Of a DNA stretch of 64,000 bases, positions 44,946-57,879 are shown piece by piece. Each line of letters starts with the position of its first letter. Within the stretch, counting starts at the first letter, position 1. Source of the stretch: Ridgeia piscesae (Eukaryota > Annelida > Polychaeta > Sabellida > Siboglinidae); NCBI GenBank assembly GCA_025642075.2, contig JAODUO010000126.1, positions 485,001-549,000 of the forward strand, in the 5' to 3' direction. The position numbers and the translations under genes were made by a program. Under the pieces are notes generated by a model. It did not search any database and had not been told where the DNA came from. It worked only from the letters and a program-made list of their open reading frames with translations.

Positions 44946-45420
44946 GAAAGTTGAGAGTGAACATTTCCATTATTGAAATAATGTAAATAAATTATTTACA
45001 TATTGATAGTGTGCAGTACTTGAATTTTACTGGAAATTAATAAATAAACACAAAAATGAATAATGAATAGATCAAAGCAAGCTCAGGTAAAGAACATTAT
45101 CATAGTGGAGATACATTGAATGGAAATGAAGGAATACAGCAGGGAAGTTGTGGTGGTGGTGTAGATAAGATTTGCTGGTAACCATGATAGAGTGAGATAA
45201 CACACAGTGGTAGAGGTACGACCCAGACCACACATGTGCACATTGTGGCACAAATGAAGACAAACAGCACACTGGTTCCTGGTGGTGGAGTTGTCTCAAG
45301 CTGCTGATCCACTCATCTACCTGGTAGTCATTCTTGTAGCTTCAGGTATATACCAGTCTCTGCCAAGTGTCAACAGTGACTCTCGGAGAGGACCAACTGA
45401 TGTGGCTGGCTTTGGAGATG

Positions 45421-45562
45421 TCAGGTGGTACCACCTGATGACACATGGAACAATCTGATGATGCATGTAACTACACATGGACCACATTGATGACACATTA
45501 AATCACCACACTGGATCATCTGATGACACATGCAACCACCTGGTGACAGGTTCAACCACTTG

Positions 45563-45627
<65 letters not shown>

Positions 45628-45800
45628 CATATATATAACCAACTGATGACACATTGAATCATGTGATGGATGGACCATTTAACCACCCATTGATACATGC
45701 AACCATATCATGATGACACATGAACCATATGATGACACATTGAACCAAATGACAACACATGGATTAGATTGAACCAACTGTTGACACATTGAACAAAAAA
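45421..45800. repeat. Diverged minisatellite (CTGATGACACATGGAACCA) with internal (TA)n
   Basis: About a dozen diverged units of CTGATGACACATKGAACCA. A TA run at 45563–45632 splits the array. Confidence 0.8.
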
Positions 45801-48218
45801 CAAAAAAGCCGTAGGAAACTGATGAAACCAAGAGACTGAGTTACCTGAGCTGAATGAGGAGGTGCAACCTGAAGATGTCCTTTTGCGATGGACAACTGCA
45901 CTCTCTCAGCACTCTGTGGTCTGTCTACAGATGTGGCTAAGTGATTCCTGTGATGGCTGTTACTTTGAGAGAGTTTCTAAATGCACTGGGCTATTGTGTC
46001 ATGACACTTAATTGACATGAGTGTCATGTTACAGCCGAACATGATTCAATGTGTCTTGTAAGTTGATTGAACTCAGTGCAATTAGGTTCATTTGTGTTCA
46101 GAGCTGTAGTGCGTGAAATATGGGTGTTCTCAGTGATATATGACGTCAGTTTGATAAAACAGTGCGTGCTCCCATAATGACTGTACGTGCTCAGACAGTG
46201 TGTTACTTTACCCTATGTGTCTAAAAATCAATAAAAATAATAATTTGTCTATACTGTTACCGCCTGTTTTTGACATGTTAATTTTGACCATCCAAATTAA
46301 AACAACTAATTACTGTGTTTTTGGACTAAAAAATAATTTGTTACACTCTACCTGTTAAGACAGCAGAGAATTGAGTAACTTTCAGGTGTTTGAATATTTA
46401 CTGTCATTAGTGTCAAAAATGTAAATTGATGTTCATTAGATTATGAGTAATGTTACATTGTTGTGACAGTTGAAGTAGGTTGTCGATTTTGTTCTGATTT
46501 TTAGCTGGAGGTTGTCAGACAAATTAGGCAAAATATGACCTAAATTTGAGACAAACAACCCAGCATGGTGAGGTCGATACAAGTTTCAGTCAGTTTCGGA
46601 TTTTCACGAAATGAGTCGGAAATGAGAGAAGCAAAAACTCTGACTGGGAAAGAGATTTAAATGGACGAGTCGGTAATTAAGACATCTGTACATTTGTAGA
46701 TTTTAAAATCGTTATCTGAGCAAGATCGACATTCTTTTGTTATATTGTAGTGAAACAAAACATATCAATCGTGCCAACAGGTGCTAAAAACAAATCACGT
46801 TAAAAGCATAAGTGTTATATGACATATCTATATTTTCCACGCATTTACAGTTTTTACCGTAAATTGAACAATGTCATTCTTACTTTGGCCGATCTGAGCT
46901 ACAAGAAATCAGAGAGATCAGAAAGAAAGTGTCCTATGCAGATTCTGTCCTCCAACAACACAGTTGTAGATGGCACAATTATTTTTACTATGATGCAGAA
47001 AAAACATGAAATTCAACAGATAGCACATCCCATATAGCCTTTTTAATTATTTTGAAATACCAATACAGGCAAAACTGATGGAGATATGGGCCTACACGCA
47101 GGCAGGCAAGTGAGTGGGCGGGCGGGCAGACAGACAGACTTTTGTAATATAGAAATAAAATAACTGGGCTAAGTTAATGGCAACATCAAGGAATTTTGTT
47201 CACGTCTTTTGCATTTTCAGTACGTTTATGCATTTCGAAATCTTTAAAAACGCTTTTCTGAACAGTCACAAAATTTATTTCAAATGATGCTTTTCAATGT
47301 CAGATAAATATAACAGGACGTTAACTTTGCAACTCCTGTCTACATTCACTCATTCTCCAAACAGTTAGAACTTTATCCATGACACAATGCCCAGTTTTGG
47401 TGTCTAAGTTATTCCATAAATCACACCAATCTATTCACTGGTCATGTATTATGGAAATTTGTCGTGTGACTGACAGAGACACGATGGATACAGTTTATTG
47501 ATTCGTCTACGAGAAACTGACATCGTTAAAATGTGAAAGAGGTGGGGTGATTTATATTGCATGTCTAGTTAGACATTCCCAAGTGTTTGCGTGATCTTGG
47601 CGTGAGTCTGTTGTGATTCCTGGCACACTTGTTAAGTGTCATTTACGACACAACTAAATGTGAAAGGTCAATTGGTGCAAGTCGACCATGTCTAATATGT
47701 ACCCCGTAGATGTTTGTAAATGTTTATTGATTTATATCATCATGGCACCATATTTATACAATAATATTCTATGGTGCTGCACAATACAAGCAAATGCACA
47801 ATGGAAATTAATATAAACATTCAACATAAGACACATGTATAATGTAACTAAGAGAGTAAACTAAATTAGATAAACAAATTAGTAAACTAACTAATTATTT
47901 ATCTATTTATAATAATAAATAGTTTTTAAATTATAATATTAAGTAAATAAATAATTAAAATTTATAATTTAAGTACAAACATCCGACATAGTTTAAGTAA
48001 TTATCTAACAAGTGTAAAACCATAAAACAGATTTTAAAAATAGTAAAATGTATAACTACAAGTTAGTTGTAGGCTACACCAAAATAGCTTAATGTAATAT
48101 ATTCTTAAAAGGTAATTTCCCATTTAGAATGATTACAAGATTATGGTTGGTTTGGTGAATTGTTTCCACAGGGGTAATGATGGAATCTTATGCAATCACA
48201 TGACCAGAGTCGTCCAAT
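45801..48218. other. Intergenic, no gene seen
   Basis: A frame at 46819–47037 has no known motif. 47715–47830 contains a diverged ATAAATCAATAAACATT tail (minus strand) of an interspersed repeat, followed by AT-rich DNA. Nothing else supported. Confidence 0.4.
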
Positions 48219-48488
48219 CAGAGGCCTTTGTGCAGGATCACACTTTTGCCAGTCCAAATTACTGTGGTAGACATGTGCTTTTTAACTCGTATTGACACAA
48301 ACCTGTTGTTGTATTATCACCTGAAATAAACAATAAACACAAATGTGACACCCAGTTTCAAAGCACAATATGAAAAAATTAATTATGTATGCTTTTGACT
48401 TTTTTGCTCCTTTCCAGTGAAATTTATACCCATCCAAAATGTGTTTTACCCGTCCAAATGATGGGTGGACAGGTCTACCCTGCCTGCC
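48219..48488 (+). mobile_element. ~290-bp MITE family, copy 2 (diverged)
   Basis: Begins CAGAGGCCTTTGTGCAGGAT and shares TTGCCAGTCC, CTTTTTTGCTCC, TTTACCCGTCCAAATGATGG and GGTGGACAGGTCT with copy 4. The right terminal repeat is lost. Confidence 0.7.
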
Positions 48489-49091
48489 TGCCTGTCATAA
48501 CTTCATAAGGCGTGATGTAATCGCCTGCTGCTGTAGTCTCAGTAGAATTGCTAAGTCTTCCAAGTGCATCTAATATTCCCTCAGTGATTACAATCTGCAG
48601 GCAGGAAAGAGAGTTGATGGATCTGGCTCTAATTGCTCACTTTGATTTGGTGGCTGGCCTCATTATCCGTAATCAGATAAGTTGTTGACATTGTCTGAAA
48701 TGGAGATGGCAATTTCTGCAGCTATGATTTCATCTGCCATTGTCTGCAGTTGCTCTCTCGTCTTGCAGTGACCTTTGTTTGCAGCAACAGTTCAGAACTG
48801 TTGATTGATTGATTTTTTGCATCATTTCTGCAGAGTTGCTGCCTTTGTACCGTGTGTGTGTTGTGGGATAGAGAAGGCTGGCGCTGGTTGAACACTTATT
48901 GTTTGTGTCATTTTAAAAGAAGATCTGCTAAACTAATCAATTCAAATTTTGTAAAGTGTACAACCACAATCAAAGAATTAAAAACTAAATCATGTTTTTA
49001 AAGATGTTCAGGTTTTTTGTAATCATAATCTGTTACAAATGTATTCTTTTATGAAATGTCACTGGAAAAGTAAGTCTCCAAGTGTATTATC

Positions 49092-49094
<3 letters not shown>

Positions 49095-49175
<81 letters not shown>

Positions 49176-49190
49176 AATATATATATATAA
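49095..49190. repeat. (TA)n microsatellite
   Basis: Long near-pure TA run directly before the 22-bp minisatellite. Confidence 0.95.
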
Positions 49191-49212
49191 TTGTTCTTAT
49201 CAGGGCTTGGTA

Positions 49213-50127
49213 CAGCCAGTTAGCTCAGTCCACAGAGCCAGTGAGCTCAGTCCACAGAGCCAGTGAGCTCAGTCCACAGAGCCAGTGAGCTCAGTCCACA
49301 GAGCCAGTGAGCTCAGTCCACAGAGCCAGAGCTCAGTCCACAGAGCCAGTGAGCTCAGTCCACAGAGCCAGTGAGCTCAGTCCACAGAGCCAGTGAGCTC
49401 AGTCCACAAGCCAGTGAGCTCGGTCCACAGAGCCAGAGAGCTCGGTCCACAGAGCCAGTGAGCTCAGTCCACAGAGCCAGTGAGCTCAGTCCACAGAGCC
49501 AGTGTGCTCAGTCCACAGGCCAGTGAGCTCAGTCCACAGAGCCAGTGAGCTCAGTCCACAGAGCCAGTGAGATCAGTTCACAGAGCCAGTGAGCTCAGTC
49601 CACAGAGCCAGTGAGATCAGTCCACAGAGCCAGTGAGCTCAGTCCACAGAGCCAGTGAGCTCAGTCCACAGAGCCAGTGAGATCAGTCCACAGAGCCAGT
49701 GAGCTCAGTCCACAGAGCCAGTGAGATCAGTCCACAGAGCCAGTGAGCTCAGTCCACAGGGCCAGTGAGCTCAGTCCACAGGGCCAGTGAGCTCAGTCCA
49801 CAGAGCCAGTGAGCTCAGTCCACAGAGCCAGTGAGCTCAGTCCACAGAGGGCCAGTGAGCTCAGTCCACAGAGCCAGTGAGCTCAGTCCACAGAGCCAGT
49901 GAGCTCAGTCCACAGAGCCAGTGAGCTCAGTCCACAGGGCCAGTGAGCTCAGTCCACAGAGCCAGTGAGATCAGTCCACAGAGCCAGTCCACAGAGCCAG
50001 TGAGCTCAGTCCACAGGGCCAGTGAGCTCAGTCCACAGGGCCAGTGAGATCAGTTCACAGAGCCAGTGAGCTCAGTCCACAGAGCCAGTGAGATCAGTCC
50101 ACAGAGCCAGTGAGCTCAGTCCACAGA
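49213..50127. repeat. 22-bp minisatellite, ~41 copies
   Basis: Unit GCCAGTGAGCTCAGTCCACAGA. Variants include GAGATC for GAGCTC, GGGCC for GAGCC, AGTTCAC, and a few short units. No stop-free coding logic (22 is not a multiple of 3). Confidence 0.97.
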
Positions 50128-50280
50128 TTCAGTCAGCCATGAAAAAAATTGCTCTGTCTTTGATCAATATGAAATGAATTTGAACACTGTCTTTTTTGTA
50201 ATGAATTTGATGATCTAATCTATTATCTACATTATGGGTAATGATAGGGAACTGTTACAAAAGAATAACATGAACCACTG

Positions 50281-50549
50281 CAGTGTTTCCCCTGCTATTT
50301 GATGAGCGAGGTGGGCCACCTCGCTGTTTTTCTAAGCGCCCTCGCTCAAAATATGACAGAATTGCCACCTCGTAGCTATTTCCCAGAGAATAGGTTAAAA
50401 CACCCTTTAGAATGCACCATTTTGAAGGTAGTTTTAAAAGTAGTTCTAAGTGTCCATGCCCCAGATCCACATAGTGTTGCATCACGGCTTCGATGCTCGC
50501 TCAGCCCATCCTACCACCTCGCATATCATTTTACTCAGGGGAAACACTG
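50281..50549. mobile_element. hAT-like MITE, 269 bp
   Basis: Perfect 14-bp inverted ends CAGTGTTTCCCCTG at 50281 and CAGGGGAAACACTG ending at 50549. The CAGTGTTTCCC start is common among hAT elements. Flanking octamers AACCACTG and TGTTGTGT do not match, so the target duplication has decayed. The interior contains GCGAGGTGGGCCACCTCGC, a near-palindrome, and several CACCTCGC strings. Confidence 0.8.
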
Positions 50550-50749
50550 TGTTGTGTTAAGTATGTAAATTGTTTATCTGCAGTAGAAAACCCTGGTTGT
50601 AAGTGAACAAAGGACAATCTGGAGTCAGATGTTTAAGATTTTCTGTGTGAAACTCGCCCTTCTGGGGTAGTTGTCGTCCATTTTTATACTCAGTCATGGT
50701 ACAAACTTAAACAGCCAGCAGATTATCTGTTTGTTTCATACATATTACA

Positions 50750-51045
50750 CAAGGATTGACTAATCCAAATATTGACAGTGTCATGTTGACACATTGACAT
50801 AGTGCCATTGTGACAACTGTGCCATGGTGACATAGTGTCATGCTGATAGTGATCATGTCAAGACAGTGGTGACACATTGCCAGTGGTGACACAGTATTAT
50901 TGTGACACACTGCGATGGTGACAGTACTTGGTGACAGAGTATCACAGTAACACATTTATGGTGACGCAGTAACACACTATCGCGATAACACAGTGCCATG
51001 CTGACACAGTGACACACTCATGGTGACACAGTGCCCTGTTCACTC
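50750..51045. repeat. Diverged short repeat, GTGACACAGTGCCATG
   Basis: Irregularly spaced, degenerate GTGACACAGTG/CATGGTGACA units. Confidence 0.7.
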
Positions 51046-52045
51046 AGGTAGGTTAGTGGGCCTGAGGTGGTCGTCATGAGGTCTAACTGACACGTCAGGT
51101 TCAGTAATTGCTCGGTGCCGCTTTTGTAGAAAACACTGCTCGGCCCTCTGCACTAATACTGAACGCTGTCACGCAAACATCAGTAGCCGCAGTCTTATTG
51201 ATTCCTCAGCCCGTCTCTGATTGGCAGAACATTTGTTTGACATTACTGGAAGTCTGCAGTGGAAACGTTGCCACTTGTCTCTCAATGCCACCTACTCTCG
51301 TGGTGTGTGACAACCTTACGGTATGTGACAGTCACAGACGGAGTGTGTATGTCTAGTTTTATCTACAGGGCAAGGATTGCGGCTTGCTACAGGCTCTTTG
51401 GTTTATTTGCTCCTCTCAAGAAATAACACGTCTGTTTTTTGAAAGGTATGTATTGGTTTTATATAGGAATCCATCATTGAGATTTGAGAAGTGTGTGACT
51501 TTTTGGATTTGTGTAGTTTGGGTATTACTAATTTCTGTGTTCTTAGAAGATACTTTTTAAACTTTTATTTCATATATATATATAAAATTGTGTGGTGATC
51601 TTTGCAGTTGCAATGTAGTAGGAGATGAAAGAAGTGTACATAATTTTATGCAGAAAATGGATAAAAGTATCTTTTATGAGTAACATTTATGATATGGTGT
51701 TGAAGTTAGGCTGAAATAAAAAATAGTTTTATGTAGTAAACTAACGATTAACACATCCAGCTGGTATACCTAAGTTCAAGTCTTAGTTCAGTTCAGGTAC
51801 ATTTGGTATATAAATGTGGCACTTAACGGTTGTGGCTGTGTATCCTTCATGACTCAGAATAATTTACTGGTAGCCAGAAATAACATTAGTGCCATTTATG
51901 TCTCGTCTGGATTGTAAAAAAACGAGGATGATGACAAGCACTCTAGCATTGACCACACCGGTGGAACAATTGTCATGAAGTATCACACAACCTTCAAATT
52001 CTAGTACCGGGTAATCACTGTATCAGTATATGTTTACAGTGTGTG

Positions 52046-52193
<148 letters not shown>

Positions 52194-52879
52194 TGACTTA
52201 GTTAAAAGAAAGTAGATCTAGGCTAAAACACTTGTTTCTTCTAGCTATTACATATTGATAGCACATTTGTTGTGATGTGCGTGTGTGCAGCATACTTCGC
52301 TGTACGACATTGTTTTTATAAGTTAGTTTGTGGTGAGTTTTGTTGGCTGCAGTTTATCCACCAGCTGGTGGTCTGTTTGGTTGCTGCATCTCGCCGACCC
52401 GCTACACTCCCAGCACCTCTTCCCGCTACACCCCCCACCGCTACATCTCCTGCTACATCAGCCCACAGAGATTACTTCCGTTTCTTGCAGTATATCACTG
52501 ATACAGAAGTGGGGATGACGTGATATGTCAAGTGCCCTGTCGGATCAGTTTCCTTCCGTGTTTCTGTGTCGCTAGTAGAGGAAAGGTTAACCACACAAAA
52601 AACAACGCCGACATTCTTGAGTAGAGGCCACAAGTGGAGAGTAGTTAGACAGAGCGTGGAGTTTCTCTTGCCTTCATTCTGACATCGTAGCATGATAACG
52701 AGAAGGAATAATGATGGAGAAATAAATTGCAATCTTTATGTGTACTTGACTGACACAGAATGTCTACATTTCAAGTCTAGGTTTTTGAGGTTTGAGCCAA
52801 AAGATAGAATAGATGTTCATGAGTTAGTATCAGTGGACTATGGATGCTGTACAGGTGATGCTGTGTTTGGTGGAGCAGG

Positions 52880-53165
52880 ATAGTTGAGGTTGTTAGAGTG
52901 GAATGGCATAGAGATTATGGGTTTGAATCCTCTTATGGTGGTGTCCAACCTTAGGCCCATTCACTCACTCAGTTTTAGTGTAATCTGACTGCAGGCAGTG
53001 GTCGGTATTTGGTTATGAATAAGTATTAGTGCAGAATTATCTACAGAATGGCTGAATGCTTCCCAGAAAATTCAGTGTGTGTTTGAGTGCATATATCTGC
53101 TACTGAGCAGTCCTCAGGGTTGGATACTCTGCTTTAAAAGAACTTACCTTTAAATAAACATTTAC
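52880..53165 (+). mobile_element. tRNA-derived SINE copy
   Basis: Head with GTTAGAGTGG and B-box-like GGGTTTGAATCCT, body CCCATTCACTCACTCAGTTT, tail CAGTCCTCAGGGTTGGATAC then AACTTACCTTTAAAT. Same family as the 21345 copy. Confidence 0.8.
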
Positions 53166-53389
53166 TACCACCAGTCGTAAATAGTATTTAGTGTGGACAA
53201 CAGTGGAGGTCAGTTCTATGTGCAGGGTCCAGACACTTGGGTTCCCCAGGAGCAGACAGGGGTGTCCCACAGCAATGGGGGTTTATCAGCTCAACTCATC
53301 AGGACGCAGACTTGAGCTGTTTATGTGGAGAGACAGAAGGAGAGATGGACTTGGAATAGCACTAATTATCTCGCCAGTATGGTCTCTTT

Positions 53390-53600
53390 CTCACACACTC
53401 TCCGTATCTCTCTCCATATCTTTCTTCTTTCTCTCTCTCACTCTCTCTCTCTCTGTATATATATATATATATATATTTACATATCTTCTTTCATCTCTGT
53501 CTGTCTGTCTGTCCGTCCGTCCGTCTCACTCACTCACACACTCACTCACTCACTCACTCACTATATCTCTCACTCACTCTGTCGCTCCATCTCTCTCCTC
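53390..53600. repeat. Polypyrimidine and TA low-complexity tract
   Basis: Successive (TC)n, (TA)n, (CTGT)n, (CCGT)n and (CACT)n runs. Confidence 0.95.
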
Positions 53601-54624
53601 AACACTGAACTGCACAGCTGCCAATCAACAGAATGTACCTGTGTAATGTAGCAAGCTTAATTACAGTGTGACTCAGGCTTAATTACAAGGTGACTGTAAT
53701 TGACACAATGCTGATTTCACTTTGATACATTCTCCCTGTCTGTGATGGTTATTGATGAATTGCTACAACCAAGTCTTACCACGTGGCAGAAAATCGCCCA
53801 TTTTCAGTGTAGTTTTGATCATTCCTCTGGTCCCCCCCATTGAAACAAAACTCTCCTGTGTCAGCATAATTTTCTTTAACAGGTTTTTTAATTGACTTTC
53901 AGATTTTTCTGTCTGCCCTGACTAAATCATTTGGTCTCCTATTTTCAAACAAAACCCTCCTATATTGTTGTATTTACGCTAACAAATTCAAAACTGATTT
54001 ACAGATTTTTGCCTTGATTAAAGTCAATTTACCTATGATGTCATTTATTTTAAAAACTTATTTTGTTTTTTGCTTTGCCAGTAGAAAACCTGTCGAAATG
54101 TAAGTTACAGCTAACATCCTAGTGATGGTTAATGTTGACCACTGGAGTCTGGTGTATGATAATTGAGAGGACAAATCAATGTTCACAAGCAGTGAATGTA
54201 ATTTCGTGAAATTTACACCGCAACTTTTATGAGAGAACAGTCGTTTGGTATGCCGCAATCGATACGTCCGATTTATATGTCGCGCGCAAAGTGATTTTGA
54301 AACACAGTAAGACATTCAGCTTTTTATCGATGTTGAATGTATTTCAGTGTTAGTACGTGATAAAGCATCAACGTGGGATTTATTGGTATTGTGTTTCGTT
54401 GTTACCTGTGTGCAGTTAACAGTGATATGCCTTGAAGTAGAAGGCACAAAGAGATAGATTCAGACACATTCACGTGGCTGCCACAGTGTTCGTGCCATTA
54501 CCGCGGCAGAAGACAGTAGGAATCTAGTGAACTGTGGCTACATCTCAGGCGCAATGGACAGGACTGTGCTAATGATGTGCCTTGGTGCAAGTCTTTGTTG
54601 CACTCGCACTGCAATAGCAGCAAG

Positions 54625-54770
54625 CAGGCCCTCACCCAGGATCTAATTTTTGCCTGTCCAAATTTTATTAAACTTACCACGAAGCGCGATCGACGCGCGA
54701 TCGACACACGATCAACACATCTTGCAATCAGCATGTTAAAAAGGATGATTGGACATAAAACAAGGCTATG
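54625..54770 (+). mobile_element. ~290-bp MITE family, short copy 5
   Basis: Left end CAGGCCCTCACCCAGGATCT and TTTTTGCCTGTCC match the left end of copy 4; the right end ACAAGGCTATG matches its right end. The middle is deleted or replaced by CGATCGACGCGCGATCGACA. Confidence 0.5.
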
Positions 54771-54953
54771 TATATATTAATGCACAATCTCACATGTGAT
54801 TAAAAATGTAATATAACAATACAAGCATAATTAAACTATGTACATTTATTGACATATAGGAACTTTTACAATATAGTACAACAAACAAACAATGAACATA
54901 GAAGTCATACAATTACAATCACTTACAGCTGAGATATAATTTAAAATAGTCAG

Positions 54954-56023
54954 TTATTGTATCATTAAATAATGGCAGATTTTGCAGGATTGCACTGTGT
55001 TGTGTTCTATGAAAATATCAATTGCCAGTTTTGCCACAGAGAAATGGAAGTCCCTAGCTGGAATCTTGAAGTAGCTGAAGCTGATGTGTTGGCCGAGATA
55101 ACTGGTGGTGAAGTCAGGGTGTGGTGTTTGCTTCTGATTTAGTTCCTGCCTCTGCATCCACAGCAATGATGGAGAAACAGCAGATCTCTGTTGAAAATAA
55201 GATATTTTACCAGCTTATCTGCATACAGGTTATACGTTTTGCATTAAGGTGATTCACTTGCCATTTGATGTTATATCAAGTCCAAACAATGACATATTGC
55301 TTGCGTTCAGTTTTGAACAGTGTCCATCCTGGAAACAGGGATTATGCTCTTAATACCAATACATATATGAATATGTTCTATAGCACCTCCTGTGCACTAC
55401 ATTGTAAAAGTTCAAACACATTGTTTAAAAAACTTATAAAAGTACAAAACATTCATTATTAAAAACAATCAACATTTACGAATGCATAAATGCATTTGTG
55501 AAGAATAATGCAGCAGTTATGGATTTATTTGTACAATAACGTGTATGTTTTAACCAATTACATTGTGTTGTTATTTGTAATAAATTATTGATAATAATTA
55601 TATCTTTATATAAATTCTTGGCTGCCCAATGAGGCATTAGTGACATTACTTAATACACTGAATGAACCCCTGTTACCCATCGTTGTTCTATTCTTTCCTT
55701 GTGTACTGTCTGGCCTATATTTAGTACAACTGAATTGCTCAGAAAGTTGACCTTCCAGTACCAGGGAAACGCAGAAGACCTAACTGGAACATTGTTCTAA
55801 TGTGCCTGTCAATAAAGTCAGTTAAATCCTTCCACCCAATAATAACACTGTCAACAGGTGGCATCGAAGGTGGTCTGCAAATGGGTAGTCTGTTTATTAC
55901 CAGAGTCTGAAAACCAAGGCGTCGCAATGATGACTTTGTCTTTGAAGTAGTTACATTTGTTGCAATTGATTGGAAGCCACAGAGCGATGTTTTCCCACGT
56001 ACTTGGGACGACAATTGCCCCAT
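54954..56023 (-). other. Two open frames of unknown family, possible small gene
   Basis: The minus strand has an ATG-started frame of 94 codons at 56023–55739 (MGQLSSQVRGKTSLCG… VDSVIIGWKDLTDFIDRHIR). There is also a frame behind a good acceptor (tcttattttcaacag near 55190), reading RSAVSPSLLWMQRQ… RDFHFSVAKLAIDIFIEHN. Composition looks protein-like, but I could find no donor that joins them in frame and recognise neither. May be chance or one fast-evolving gene. Confidence 0.25.
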
Positions 56024-56566
56024 TTTAACTGCCGCGAACTGAAATGATTAGGCATCATTGACCTAGATTCTTACCCGACTACCGCTGTTTACAGCTAGGT
56101 CTGCCACGTGAGGCGATTGCGTAATGCTGCCTTCGTAAAAGAAATCACCAACAAATTTCAGGGACGGCGCCCAAGAAAACATATTAAATGTTGATTAATG
56201 GAACATATTCTATATTCCATTAATTTACAAAGACTCAAATATACTATCATTCTTCACAAACTAGGTTCTTCACAAACGAGTGATTCGTACATGTCGATGT
56301 CTCGTACAGCGATTGCTAAGCTGATTGCTTTTAATTTATTTTCCAAATTTCTGATTAAATGCTATAACTAGAAAAGAAAATAACCATCAGTTTCATCAGA
56401 ACATATTAGTATCTTATCCATTCTGGCTTTTTAATGTGCGGATGGCATTAAATTGAGCCGGTATGAATGGATTTTCTAAATGATCTATAAATATGAACCA
56501 CCAAACTTCGAACTTTGACCTTCTACACTTGTAGGGATTGCGTTGACGTGTTGAATTCTGAATAAA

Positions 56567-56961
56567 CTGACCCAATAAACCAAAATAATAATCAATTTCA
56601 CCAGACACTATTATTTTGTTATAAATTTTGGTTTTCTTAAATAAATAAAACTGATATAAGTGGATTTTAACTGAAACTACGCATGTCAACATTAACAAAT
56701 TATTTCTCAATTTTATCTTAAGACCACGACGATCCCTACCCACATATTTATTTCTGATTAAACTGAATCAGTAAACCTAAATAATAATCAATTTCATCAG
56801 ACATTATTATTTTGTTATACATTTTGGTTTTCATAAAGGTGGATGGCATCCTAGTAAAACTGATATAGATGGATTTTAACTAAAAAACGCACGTCAACAT
56901 CAACAAAATATTTCCCAATTTATCTTACCACCACGACGATCCCGACCCACATATTTATTTC
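56567..56961. repeat. Tandem duplication, two ~195-bp units
   Basis: Units 56567–56760 and 56768–56961 share AATAATAATCAATTTCA, CAGACA.TATTATTTTGTTAT, CTGATATA.GTGGATTTTAAC-like blocks and CCACGACGATCC in the same order, with ~15% divergence by eye. Unit 2 carries an extra GGTGGATGGCATCCTA. Confidence 0.85.
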
Positions 56962-57717
56962 AAATACAAGCTATGCTGTAAATCGCAACCCACACACATA
57001 AATGAATGCTATAAACATACCTTTTCTTGCGTGATCGCTGACACAGAAGAAGTCGTTGGTATTCCATATAGTTATGTCAGTAGACATCTAGACGAACTGT
57101 TGTCGATCTGTGTTTCCGTTCTATGTATGTCCACGTGGTAATACTAGTCTTTGTTACCGGTGATTAAAAAGTTCATAGTGCGACGCAACTTGTTTGATAA
57201 ACTCATACAAAATGACTGGCGTATTGACGAATGCATCTCTTAAATAAAATCACGTGATAAACGTAAATTTTTCGTGATGGTAGTTATCAAATCAGCGACG
57301 TTTGTTAGACCCATGTGACGACTACTACCCATAGGTAGCGCCTATATGAAAGAGCGTCTAGCCTCCCTCGCAGGGCAAGTGGCTTCATATTGTCGCGTCG
57401 CCTTCCACTGCCAATCAACCCCAACCGTGTCTTCTTGGTGATGACATCAAGTATGACAACTTCGTTATAAAATATGTACGCCTTGCCTTGTCTCTGTAAT
57501 TTATATCTCAATGAATTACAAGTGTATCTAAATTAACATTTTGCTAAAATCTTGTATGCATAATTCAAATAATGCAATAAGTTACCAAGACTAGCTTGCC
57601 ACAACCAGACAAACACTCTCTGTAATACACAGAGAATGTCATTGACGCAAGTAATAAACTGTAGTGATTGATACATTGTCTGTAACTGACTTTTTGGCAG
57701 TTTCAATTACATTGTAA

Positions 57718-57879
57718 AATGGCATGGACGGGCAAGCTCGCACAAAAATCCGACATGGACGGTTATGGACGGCCCGTCTGGCGGACCCGTCCATGACAAA
57801 TAACTGCCCGTCCAAAAACGCAACTTTCAAATTTTGCCCGTCCAAATGACGGGTGGACGGGTCTCTGCGTGAGGCTATG
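57718..57879 (+). mobile_element. ~290-bp MITE family, copy 3 (right half)
   Basis: TGCCCGTCCAAATGACGGGT and GGACGGGTCTCTGCGTGAGG match the right end of copy 4. The left part is rich in GGACGG/CCGTCC inverted motifs and lacks the left terminal repeat. Confidence 0.65.

Noticed and set aside
49213..50127. Regular repeats that might be taken for a CRISPR array
   Set aside because: Units are contiguous with no unique spacers, in animal DNA: a minisatellite.
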